The position numbers were made by a program, and so were the translations under genes. This document shows, one piece after another, positions 34,419 to 44,538 of a DNA stretch of 64,000 nucleotides (the stretch's first letter is position 1; each line of letters starts with the position of its first letter). Source of the stretch: Termitomyces sp. T153 (lineage: Eukaryota; Basidiomycota; Agaricomycetes; Agaricales; Lyophyllaceae); assembly GCA_018296165.2 (NCBI GenBank), contig JACKQL020000054.1:1-64000 (forward strand). Reading direction: 5' to 3'. The notes beneath the pieces are model-generated. The model ran no database searches, was not told the DNA's origin, and was given only the letters and a program-made list of their open reading frames with translations.

Positions 34419-34859
34419 TGTCAGGGGATGTCTCACTTGTTTCCCCTTCTCCTCCTCCAGTTCTTGTCAGATTTGCTCCATTATAGTTTTTCTTTATTCT
34501 CCTTCCTTTTTCCTATCTATTGGTCCTAGTTTCAGCCTTCAGGCTGCACTGGTTCTCTGTCAATAATTCAGACAAGTGTGGCCCCTTTGACACTGCCACT
34601 GGCTTATGTAACTGCTGACCAATTGCTGACACATCACTTGTGTCTTTTTTCTCTGCCATACTGTACAGTTGTCTCTCACACTTCTGAAGCCTCTGAAGCG
34701 TCACACCTGGCCTAGGGAATCCCCAGACTTGTTCTCTTTGAATTTCCCTTTGCCAGGTGAGTAGTTATCTCAGTAGACACTGTACAGTACTAAATAGACT
34801 TTGGATTTCCCTTTGCCAGCTGTGTGATTGAGCCACAGCCTCCAGAGGTCACCCTTACA
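34419..34859 (+). repeat. 3' LTR of element C
   Basis: 441 bp, TGTCAGGGGATGTC...CTTACA, preceded by the purine tract GAGGGGAGGTGA at 34407-34418. Confidence 0.93.
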
Positions 34860-34864
34860 GCATG

Positions 34865-35308
34865 TCCAGTCTTCATGTATGACAGCACCCAGGCTATTTG
34901 CAATGCATTGGAGTCAAAAGTGTCCCTGCTGAGGTGGATGTAGGTGAGGCAGGACTGTAGGAATCACTCCCCACCAGATCAGGCACTGTCATATGCATTT
35001 GGCAGTGTTGGACAAGGGATCTGTGGCCATAGGGTCACCAGAGCCACCAGAGTAGGTGCTGTGGCAGGTGGAGCTGGTTCTGCCACTGTAAGAGGGGTGG
35101 AGTTAGGGCTTAGGCATTCTAGCAGCACCTGGAGGGATTGGGAGATAAGATCTGTTATCTGATAGAGGGTAGAGAGTTCAGTCATATGGTGGGTGAGAGA
35201 TGATTGTGTTAATTGCACCTGGGTTTCTATGTGGAGCAGGCAAGTCCAGGCTTTGTCCTGCAGGGCTGGGGCCTCCAAGGGTGTGTTTGTATTGGCAAGC
35301 TGAGATAT
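34865..35308 (-). pseudogene. gag of element D, 5' part
   Basis: On the minus strand LETQVQLTQSSLTHHMTEL-like sequence (here with IETQ) and SLQVLLECLSPNSTPLTVAE are readable from 35278 to 34979. The start codon has changed from ATG (element B, 8802) to ATA at 35308-35306, so translation of D gag would fail. The sequence continues across element C at 29264. Confidence 0.78.
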
Positions 35309-35414
35309 AGAACTCTGTGGTGCTTAATTCTGGTGGAGAAGTGATAGATAGCAGCTTGGATGTTCCTTGCAGCTATGTGGGGCTTCCAGGCCAGTTTTAG
35401 AAAACTTGTTCTGC

Positions 35415-35784
35415 TGTAAGGGTGATCTTCAGGGCAGCAGATCAGAGTTACACAGCTAGAAGAGGAGAATCCAAAGTATATTAGCAGAGTAGATGATGAT
35501 ACAAATCAGTAACTAATCACCCAGCAGAGGGAAATCCAAAGAGAACAAGTCTAAGTATCCCCACCGCTCAGCATGACACATCAGTGGGCAGCAGAGGCAT
35601 GGGAACTACTGTACAGGTGACCAGAGTTACTCCTAACTCTAGGGCAATAGTTGCTAAGGTAATACAGAGAACTCTGGAGTTCTCCAGAGATCTCCAGGGT
35701 TCTAGAAAGAGCCCCAGAGATGTTGAACAAGCTGTGGAGGTGCTGGAACCAGTCACAGAGGTTGAAAATGGAAGTCCCCTGACA
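35415..35784 (-). repeat. 5' LTR of element D
   Basis: 370 bp, plus-strand view TGTAAGGGTGATCTTC...GTCCCCTGACA. Next to it, on the gag side, is the leader block with TGGCCTGGAAGCCCC in reverse complement. Confidence 0.9.
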
Positions 35785-36660
35785 GATCCTGCTAGAAATA
35801 GGTACAAGGACAACAAATATGACCTATTAGAAGTGCTAACAATAGTGGGGACCTTGATAGATGGTGCTACTATAAGGAGCCCTAGAGAGGAGAGAGTAGA
35901 GAAAATAGAGATTAGAAAGAGGAATATTAAGGAGGAGAAAGTGGAGGAGAAAATGACTCATCTACAAGATGCTGTGGTTACTATTGGGAAACAAATGGGG
36001 AGCATCCAGAGTACCATGCAAGCTTTGCAAGCTGGTCAGTTGGACATGTGCAATACCTTCTTGAATACCAAAGGGGAGCCAGGATATAAGAGCAGAAGGG
36101 CCTCCTACATTTCCAACTTCTGGGAGAAGTGGTATTACTTGCTTCTATTGTTGGCAAACTGGACATAGAATCTCAAAGTGTGAAGTTATCAAGGGAGATG
36201 TACAAAAAGGATGGATCATCCTATTGGAAGGGAGGGCCAGACTACCTAATGGTGCTCCTTTACCTAGGGATCCTGCTGGTATACTTCCTCATGCTAGACT
36301 AGTGCAGGTACATGATAAGCAAGTCAGCATGTACTTTGGATGGCCAGAAGATGACCCTCCAGAGATAGTCACTTACTCTACCTATGTAAACTCTGCTAGA
36401 GACACAAGGATGACATGCTAGAGTGCATTCAATATAGGGGATTAGACTGCTTGGGGACTTGGAAAAAGGATTCAATAAAATGGCTGAGATGCTCAGTGTG
36501 TTGGTCAACACAAGGAACACAGCTAGTCTTGAAGGACAGAAATCTTCCTCTAAGGCTTTTTAAATAACTCAATGAAGGCAATTAGGAAAGAGGCATCTCA
36601 ACTGGGAGTACCCTCATTTCCAGAGAGAACCCCTGAAAAACCCTGAAAAGAAAAGCTAAC
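35785..36660 (+). pseudogene. gag of element E, second part with zinc knuckle
   Basis: After the D insertion the gag frame resumes (NRYKDNKYDLLEVLTIVGT) and leads through a charged helix-rich stretch to a zinc knuckle at about 36135-36180: CFYCWQTGHRISKC, a CX2CX4HX4C box. The knuckle stands one frame away from the preceding part, so a frameshift lies just before it. 36224-36421 continues with a segment PLPRDPAGILPHARLVQ. Confidence 0.75.
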
Positions 36661-36664
36661 TCTG

Positions 36665-38122
36665 GTGATTCCACCTAGAGTTGTGCCAAAACTGGACCTA
36701 CCTTTTGAGAAGGTTTTAGCCCTCAATGAAAGACCAGACCTGCCAGTGCAGGACACTGTTGAAAGTTTTTTACCAGGAACAAGAAGAAAGGAGTGGGATA
36801 AGACCAATGATAAGCTGTGTGAGGCTACTGTACCTTTTAGTACTAGAGAACTGTTAGATGTGGCTCCTGGATTAAGAGAAGCAATGATACAAAAATTGAC
36901 TCTCAAATCAGGAACTCAGTCTAGAGATCCCAATATCCCAAGGGTAGCAGTTCAACAGCAGACTGTAAGGAAGAAGAAACCACCTGACAAAGTAGATGTC
37001 AATGACCTACCAATGGCAACCCATTTCATTGCAGATGGAACATAAGAGGATTTGCCTACTAGTGCACTAGTGCATCAGGATTGTGTAGCCACTTACTTGG
37101 AGAATATCCTTCCAGGAGAAAAGCTAGTAGAGGTGTATGTGGCTAGAGATTTGCAAGTGTTAAGATCCTTGAACCCCATTGTCAATCAGAGGGGGCCATT
37201 GGAGACAATTCTAGATACTGGTTCTCAGATAGTCTGTATGGCACTAGATGAGGCACTTTGTTTAGGATTGACTTGGGATCTGGATAAATGCTTAAGGATG
37301 GAGAATTCCAACAGTCAAGTGAATACATCAGTTGGTTTAGTCAAAAATGTGCCATTTACTTTTGCTAAAGACTTCATTATTTATCTACAAGTGCATATCT
37401 TTGTCATGCCAGCTTATACTGTCTTGTTGGGTCATTCTTTTGACACACTGACAGAAAGCAACATACAAAATCTTCAAGATGGCAGTGCCATCATAACTAT
37501 CAGAGATTGTAATACTGGTTGCCAAACAGCCCTGCCCACTCTTCAAAGAGGGAAGGTGCCAAAGGTAGGTGTTGGAGGAGATAGTAATCCAAATTTTTAA
37601 ATCTCAATGATCTGGTCAGTGACCAGGGAGAGGTAGCAGTGATGATTGGAGAGAAGAAGAATGGTAAAGTAGCGGTGACTAGGTTTACTATAAATCATAA
37701 TGGATTTAAGAACCAGGAGTTAAGAGATGTGTATTGGAGGTGTTGGAAAAAGAGATGAGAAAACATTGTCAGCCTATCTAAATGGGCAGCTGTGTCAGAT
37801 ACCAGAGAAGTTGGAAGAGATCCTAGTACAGCAGGAAAGCCTAGAGTTAGAAGCAGGTGTGGGGGAAACTGCACAAGTATTTACTAATAAATACAAACCT
37901 GTTGCTAGAAAGGTAAAACCTGTACTAGGGACCTCTCCTGAGGAGTTTAGAATTGAAAGGTGCATTACTGGAGATCCACTAGCAGACATGCCACAGTTGG
38001 ACCCAAATCCACCTGACTTCAAACCCACAGAGAGGTACACTGCTGAGTGCAAGGAGATCATTGATGACCAGGTACATAGTGATGGTTTCTTGTGGCTAGA
38101 GGAGAATGATGCTGTAGAATGA
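36665..38122 (+). pseudogene. Protease region of element E
   Basis: Three open stretches in one frame (36665-37042, 37052-37600, 37727-38122) are separated by single stops or short gaps. The retropepsin site is ETILDTGSQIVCMALDEAL at about 37200-37260, with an intact D-T-G, followed by VFTVLLGHSFD-like sequence (AYTVLLGHSFDTL). The part after 37727 is an acidic connector to the RT, which lies in another frame. Confidence 0.82.
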
Positions 38123-38183
38123 GACCTTTGCATGGGATGATTCTCAAAGAGGTAGGCTCAAGGAGCAATTCTTCCCTTCTGTA

Positions 38184-39659
38184 GTGATGCCAGTAATTCT
38201 TTACACCTCCTGGGTATTGAAGAACATTCCCATTGCTCTTGGACTCAGAAATAAAATCTTCCAGATGATAAAGCAGAAAATTGAGGCAGGAATATATAAG
38301 CCATCCAACTCTTCATACAGATCCCAGTGGTTCACAGTATTAAAGAAGGATAGTGAGAGTTTGAGGATAGTTCACAGCTTGGAACCTTTCAATAAAGTGA
38401 CCATAGCACATTCTGAGTTGCCACCAGCAACTGAAGAGTTAACTAGCTACTTTGCTGGCAGAGCTTGTGGAGGAATCTTTGACTTGTATATAGGATATGA
38501 TGAGAGTGTGTTGGATGTGAGGTCTAGAAACTATACTACCTTTCAGACACTCTTTGGTGCTCTAAGGCTGGTAACCCTGCCAATGGGCTGGACAAATTCA
38601 GTACCAATCTTTCATGATGACATTACCTTCACCTTGAAAGATGAGATACCTCATGTAACTTTGCCATATATTGATGATGTGCCAGTCAGAGGTTCACCTC
38701 ACAGATATGAATTGCCAGATGGAGACTATGAGGTCATCCCAGAAAATCCAGGCATCGGGATATTTGTATGGAAACATCTGCAGAATGTAAACAGAGTGTT
38801 ACAAAGAATCAAATATGCTGGAGGAACTTTCTCCTAGAAGAAGTTGGTGGTCTGTGCAGATGAGATTGTAGTGGTTGGATACAGGTGTTTTTATGAGGAA
38901 CAGAAACCTGAGACCAAGCAGTTGGCCATTGTTATGAGGTGGGGTGATTGCCAGGAAAAGTCAGATGTCAGAGCTGTCCTAGGTACTTGTGGTACCTTTA
39001 GTATGTTCATTAAAGACTATGCTAAAGTGGCTGCACCCATCAACAAGTTGACTCAAAACCACACACCATTTGTTTGGGGTGAGGAACAGCAGTCAGCAAT
39101 GGCTCAGTTGAAGAAGTTGCTAGCTGCAAGTGCACCTCTAAAACCACTTGGCTATGAGCCAGGAGGGGCAGTGGTCCTATCAGTTGACACTTCTTGGATG
39201 GCAGTGGGTTTTGGAATATTCCAGGAAGCTCCAGACAATCCTAAGCAATGCACTTATGCTAAGCTAGGATCCATCATCTTGAATGAGAGGGAGACAAGGT
39301 TCTCACAACCTAAAAGAGAACTCTATGGTTTGATGAGAGCCTTGGAAGCTATTAAGTATTGGCTAGTTGAGTGTAGGAAGCTTGTAGTAGAGACAAATAT
39401 CAAGTATTTGAAAGTAATGCTAAGTAATTCTGGAATAGGACCTAATGCCACTATTATGAGATGGATTGAGGATGTACTAATCTATCATTTTACTTTGAGG
39501 CATGTGCCAGGAAAGACCTTTAGTGTTGATGGCCTGTCTAGAAGGCTCAAGCAGCCAGAAGATGAGGGGTACCCACCTGTTAATCCAGAGTTGATAGACA
39601 AATCAAAGACTATGCACTTTGAATATCCAGCTAAAGCCAACAATGAAGCAGGATGGTAG
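38184..39659 (+). pseudogene. Reverse transcriptase and RNase H of element E
   Basis: The RT (38184-38837) has RSQWFTVLKKDSESLRIVHS, FQTLFGALRLVTLPMGWTNS and the catalytic YIDDVPVRGS at about 38670. A TAG at 38835-38837 separates it from the rest. The next frame (38844-39659) contains the RT connection and RNase H (LSVDTSWMAVGFGIFQ, FSQPKRELYGLMRALEAIKY) and ends with FSVDGLSRRLKQPEDEG. YIDD followed by P and the long loop after it is a known form in basidiomycete MarY1-like elements. All parts are in the same frame, so few changes inactivate it. Confidence 0.85.
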
Positions 39660-41396
39660 GATTGGGAACTCTTAGCACTTGAGGAGTTTGCAGATAAAAT
39701 TGACACTAGAGGTGGCTATCTATATTCAGTAGCCACTGAAGTATCAGACTTTGAACAAGAGCTTAACAGTGCAAGGTCCCAAGAAGTGGAGCTTAGAAAG
39801 GCAGTTCTAAATCAGCAGCAGCTATCCAGAATGGATTCTATTGCAGTACCTTGTCTCTCCTAGCATCTGTTACCTACAGAAGGTACTGAGGAGGACAAGA
39901 AAGCAGACTTACAAGCTTACTTAGAGCATGGAAAAAGTGGTAAAAGTGAACAATGGGATGACTTGCTACTAATCATACAAAGTTGGCTATAAGACCCAAG
40001 TAAAGAACCTGAGGGTTTGTAGGGTTGGGACCTAGACAAGTTCAAAAGGTTTACAAGGCAGTTCTTCTTTGATCCAAAGGGGAGACTATACAAGTGCAAT
40101 CATGAGGCCAGGCATAAGCTAGTAGTCAATATCAATAGACAAATTTTCATGCTTAAATCAACCCATGATGCCTTGGGGCATAGAGGGACTTATGCAACCA
40201 AAATGTTAATACAAGAACAATTTTGGTGGCCAGGAATCAATGGAGATGTGCAGTGGTATGTTGGGACTTGTCACAACTGTCAGATACATCAGAAGTCAGT
40301 TGTAAACAGAGCTCCTACAGTGACCTACACACCCTCTATCTTCCAAACAATCTACATTGATACCATGCACATGACTCCAGCTTCAAATGGCTGCAAGTAT
40401 ATTGTCCATGGCAGGTGTGCACTGTCTTTATGGATGGAAGAGAGGCCTCTGCACAAAGAAAATCATCAAACAATTGGTCAATGGTTATTTGAGGATGTGA
40501 TTTGTCATTGGAGCTGCATTGCAGAGATCATCACTGACAATGCTGGACAATTCAAAAAGGTCACAGCTTGGATAGAAAGTAAATATGGAATCAGAGACAT
40601 TGCCATCTCTCCATACAACTCTCAAGCTAATGGCAAGATTGAAAGACCACATTGGGATGTCAGGCAAGCTTTATTCAAAGCTTGTGAGGATTGCACTAAA
40701 TAGTTTTTGTTCTTCTTCCATATAATGTGGAGTGATCACATTACCATCTGGCAGAGATTTGGATGTTCATCATACTTCATGGTCACTGGAGCCTATCCAA
40801 CTCTATCCTTAGACTTAGTAGAGGCTACCTGGTTAATAGAATTGCCAAAAGGGTCATTGTCTACAGAAGAGTTGATTGGTTATTGTGCCAGGGCTTTTGC
40901 CAAGCACCACCAACATGTAGAGGAGATGAGAGAGAGAGTTGGGAGTGACAAACTCCAATGAGCCTTGTAGTTTGCAGAAGAGCATAATGACTCTATCCAA
41001 GACTTCACTTCCAAGCCCTTGGACTTGGTCTTGGTCAAGAATATGATTACAGAAAGTTCACACAGTGCTAAAATGCTTCCATCTTTCCATGGTCCAATGG
41101 TGGTAATTACTAAGACTAGAGGTGGTAACTATATTGTGGCAGAACTCGATGAGTCAGTTTGGCAGACCAGGGTAGCAGCCTTTAGAGTAGTTGCTTACAA
41201 TGCTCAGAGACAATTGGGGCTATCCCAAAGCCTAGAACAATGGGTAGAAATCACTCCAGAAAAGTTAAAAGAGTTAAGGAAGGAACTACAAAAGACTATG
41301 GGGAATGCTATAGCAGACCTGTCATTTAGTGCTATAAGGCTTCACAAGCCTCTAGACCATAACATGGGTGGGTCAGAAGATAGCTCCAAAGATTGA
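39660..41396 (+). pseudogene. Integrase of element E
   Basis: After about 480 bp with several stops, frame 40149-40703 has the HHCC finger (HDALGHRGTYATKM and CHNCQIHQ) and the catalytic residues in YIDTMHM, EIITDNAGQFKK and SQANGKIERPHWDVRQ. A TAG at 40701-40703 interrupts it. Frames 40707-40961 and 41019-41393 carry the C-terminal part, without a chromodomain. The whole pol of E stays in one frame from 38184 to 41396, broken by stops of the CAA/TGG-to-TAA/TAG type. Confidence 0.83.
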
Positions 41397-41582
41397 CAAA
41401 AAATTGAAAGTTTTACTTAGCAAAGTCAAAATAAGTAAAAGGCTTATTTAAGTCACACATGTTCAGGGTTAAATGCCATTAATTTGGGGGTTACAAAATA
41501 AAGATATGTAGGGATTTTTTTAGAGGAGGGGGGCTAGCTGAGAGTATGGCTACACTATCTAAGGCAAAGGCAATGCTGATGC

Positions 41583-42891
41583 TTACAATGTGGAGGTCTC
41601 TTGTATGGGGGACACAGAGGAAATGGGAAATTTTTGGGGAGGAGTCCACAAGCTCAATGTTGGAGTCAAAATCAATGACCTGGGGCCCTGGGTTAATAAG
41701 ACAAAGTAGGTGGGATCAGTAAGAAATGCTACCTTGAGCAAGACCTGCAGATCATGGAGCAAGTCTCTAGTCTGATCAATGTCTGAAGGACCCAGAGTTT
41801 TGTTGAGGCAATCAAGGCAAGCTAAAATGAGCTTGTAGGTTTGAAGAGTGATGTTGAGAGAATAGAGTTGTTGCTGTGTGACAAAGTGGATGGCATTGCA
41901 ATGTTTTAGGAGATTGGCACATGGGAGGAAGGTCCCATCATCAGTGAGCTGAATAGCTTCAAGGGCAATGTCAACCTAGCCAAGAAGCAAGAGCATGGCC
42001 TCACTCCCAGGCTTAAGGTTGGCTAGGAAAAAAAGTAAGGTCAGAGGAATGGAAGAACAAAAACAAGAGGGACAGACCATAGGCCAGGAAAACTTTAACC
42101 TTTTTTGGTTTGGTTTTACCATTGGGTTCAGTCTTGGGATGGAAGAGATGGAGGTTGAGCATGTCAAAGCAATGAGTGAGGTGATCAAGCTTGAAAGCTG
42201 TAACTTATATTAGCCTTGCACTTGCCAAAGTGGGTAACAGACAGACATAGCATCTTAATGTCCTGGTCTTTAGCACAATGCTTCTGCTAAGAACAGGCAT
42301 GGGATAGGGCACAATGGAGAGGAAGAAAAAGACAAACCTCTTCAGCCTCACATTTACATTGGAGCTTGCAACAGTTCTTCTTGATCTGGGTGACAGCATC
42401 AGCAAAGGTTAAAAAGGACTGCACATCAGCAGGATTGTTGGTGGCACTGCAGTTGAGTGTGGGAAGTATGGCAGAGAGGCTATCAAACAGACCCTTCTGC
42501 TCAGCAATGCACAGAAAGTTAGCCTGGTTGGCAAAGCACTGTAGTAGAACAGGAAAGAAGATAGGGGTTGAAAAGGAGAGAGAAGGGAGGAAGGGGGAGA
42601 ACTTACCAGTTGCATTATGCCTGGGTATCAGACATGATTAGCCCCAGAGCCAGAAAAGGTGCTTGCAACTCTACAGATGCTGATAATGACCTGTGCAAAC
42701 ATAGGGAACTAGAGGACAGCCAAGATGACCTGGTTGGCATCATGCTTGACCAAGTGTTTGAATAAGCCAAAGTTGTTGGGTGAACTCTGGGCAGGGCTAG
42801 GGTGAGTGGATGAGGAGGCATGAAGTAGCTTAGTAGCAGGGCCAGTGGGGGTTTTATAAGGGGCAGTTGGAGTAGGGTGGTTTAATTCCAT
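41583..42891 (-). pseudogene. Antisense, multi-exon reading frame inside element E
   Basis: Between integrase and 3' LTR the minus strand looks like a spliced gene. From ATG 42891 a frame reads ELNHPTPTAPYKTPTGPATK. A clear intron lies at 42606-42539 (GTAAGT...CTACTACAG). The exon 42538-42338 codes for a cysteine-rich stretch (ANQANFLCIAEQKGLFDSL, then FADAVTQIKKNCCKL). A second intron, 42337-42287 (GTTTGT...TTAG), follows, and a third ends with TTTCCTAG at 42023. The last exon (42022-41583) is open for 146 codons except one TAG at 41978-41976, with LYSLNITLQTYKLILACLDC. I do not recognise the product. Stops of transition type suggest a decayed copy of a once functional gene. Confidence 0.5.
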
Positions 42892-43088
42892 GACTACAGG
42901 GTGGAAAGTGGTGTTGAGTGCATCTTTATGGGACAGTGGATGTGATTGGTGGCAAGAAGAGAAAATTATTTTTGTTAAGAGAGAAAAGAAAAATTTGCTT
43001 TTGTCAAGGATTTTTTTTTTCAAGTGATTGGGCTGTGACAACATTTGGGCACATGAACCTGACTGAGGGCAGTCAGTAAAATCAGTGT

Positions 43089-43096
43089 GGGGGAGG
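43089..43096 (+). promoter_or_regulatory. Polypurine tract of element E
   Basis: GGGGGAGG directly precedes the 3' LTR start TGATACACC at 43097. Confidence 0.7.
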
Positions 43097-43999
43097 TGAT
43101 ACACCTGTCTCATACCATGAGACAGGACAGAAATACTACAAAAGTAGAAACCCAAGATATACCCAATAAAAGGTGAAAACTGTAAGCTTTTATGAACATC
43201 AAAAACTGTAGACATTGGGGACATACCTTAGTATAAGCATGAAGCACCAAAAGAACCCAGAACATATACTGTAAATGATGCCAGCAGAACAGTAGCTCTG
43301 ACATCAAGAGAACTGAGCCTGATCACACATTCATGGCTGATCAATGGCTGTGCTCAGTGTCCTGGCTAGAAATCTAACCAGTACTGAGGACAGCCATGGG
43401 CACTTATCACAATGGTACTGCCCCTACACCTTGATAATACAATGTTCCCTATGCCAGGCCACCCAAACCCAAGCCATCCACTATAACAAACCATGCACAG
43501 ACTGCTAGGAGAAGTTTGGGAAGGAGGAGAGACAGGCAGAAGGACATGGAACTCACAAAAGCCAAGTTATGCCAACCAAGCACACCATACCAGCCCAGTC
43601 ACCCAATGAGAACACAAGGTCAAGAAAAACCACATGGTACAGACCATGGGCATGCACAGAAGACACCCTGGTCCATGCACCAGCAGTGAGCTATAAAAGG
43701 GGGAGGAATTTGGAAAGAGGAAGGGAAGCAACTACATACCATGGACAGAAACTCCAGGGAGCAGTTCTCTTAGGCCTATGAGTAATACATTGTTTCAGGT
43801 TTTAGTCTAACATTACTTTTGAACCCTTTCAATAGTGCGAGAACTGTCTCAACCTTGCAAATAAATCATATTAAATTATATACAATTATTACGTTCTATG
43901 TGAGCTAGCGTGTAACTAAAGCCTCCAAACTACCTGTGAAAACAAAGTTTGATCCATTGATACGATCAATTGACGGCATCAAACTTACATTTCGCATCA
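43097..43999 (+). repeat. 3' LTR of element E
   Basis: 903 bp, TGATACACC...TTTCGCATCA. It keeps CG dinucleotides (for example GTGCGAG, TACGATC, ACGGCATC) at places where the 5' LTR has TG or CA. It contains TATAAAAGG at 43692 and AATAAA at 43860. Confidence 0.92.
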
Positions 44000-44004
44000 C
44001 CATC

Positions 44005-44538
44005 CCACCCTTATACTTAGTCCGCAATGGTCATGGTCTACGATATCGTTTGATGCTCAGTGCATTAGTCCAGGAGGCATTGGTGATTCTAAAATATACT
44101 ACAAGCTGCCAATAAAACCCCTGAAAATTCTACAGTGGAGCTGACATCCTCCGGCTCGGACGGACAGACGATCCGGATGATCGAAATCCAAATGTTCTCT
44201 GAGTCAGGCGCTGAGTTTGGGCGCCTTCGCGCCTCATTTCCCTAACTAGAACAGCCATATTAAAACGCCTAGATTCTAGCATAACTCGCTGCTCTTCATT
44301 CTGCAGCACCGGAATGTTGGAAGGTCCACCAATATTTTTTTACTTGGCTCAGGTTCAGTGCTCAGCAGCCTCGGGAACGTATAGATACCTGCGTATCTAA
44401 ATCCTACGAAACATCAAATGGTAGATCTTATCCCAGCTGACTTCCAGAATATTTTCGATTTTCAGCGGTAGCAACGATAATCTCGCTATGCAAAAATGTG
44501 CCCAGAGAGAACGTCGAGGCCAATCTCGTCGTGTGGAC
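44005..44538. other. Intergenic host DNA beside element E
   Basis: CG content becomes host-like directly after the CCATC duplication. No gene recognised; this should be the 3' flank of the cutinase gene. Confidence 0.4.

Larger units (their letters stand above)
29265..34859 (+). mobile_element. Ty3/gypsy chromovirus copy C, innermost insertion
   Basis: It is bordered by a perfect GCATG duplication (29260-29264 and 34860-34864) within gag of element D, and the empty-site sequence can be seen in element B at about 8350. The 3' LTR (34419-34859) is 441 bp, but the 5' LTR keeps only about 85 bp and joins straight to the middle of gag. It is closely related to copy A and retains more CG dinucleotides and longer open frames. 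It shares several disabling lesions with A (see findings). Confidence 0.95.
24121..35784 (-). mobile_element. Ty3/gypsy chromovirus D inserted in E, itself split by C
   Basis: Type-III LTRs of 370 bp at 24121-24490 and 35415-35784 face the minus strand. The borders read GACCC (24116-24120) and GATCC (35785-35789), a duplication with one C-to-T change. The order on the minus strand is gag, protease, RT, RNase H, integrase, chromodomain. Element C interrupts gag at 29265-34859. Without C the element is about 6.1 kb. Stops, a lost gag ATG and a YLDN instead of YLDD in the RT show that it is dead. Confidence 0.92.
22386..43999 (+). mobile_element. Ty3/gypsy element E, host of the nested elements D and C
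   Basis: LTRs at 22386-23285 (900 bp) and 43097-43999 (903 bp) are nearly identical. They are bordered by CCATT (22381-22385) and CCATC (44000-44004), a target duplication with one C-to-T change. Inside are gag, a zinc knuckle, protease, RT, RNase H and integrase on the plus strand. Element D occupies 24121-35784 within its gag; without it E measures about 9.9 kb. The RT motif is YIDDVP and no chromodomain is found, so E belongs to a different lineage from A, C and D. Between integrase and 3' LTR lie about 1.7 kb with an antisense reading frame. Confidence 0.92.

Noticed and set aside
42709..43224. 171-codon minus frame reaching into the 3' LTR of E
   Set aside because: The part above about 42891 is LTR sequence; only the part from the ATG at 42891 was kept as start of the antisense frame.
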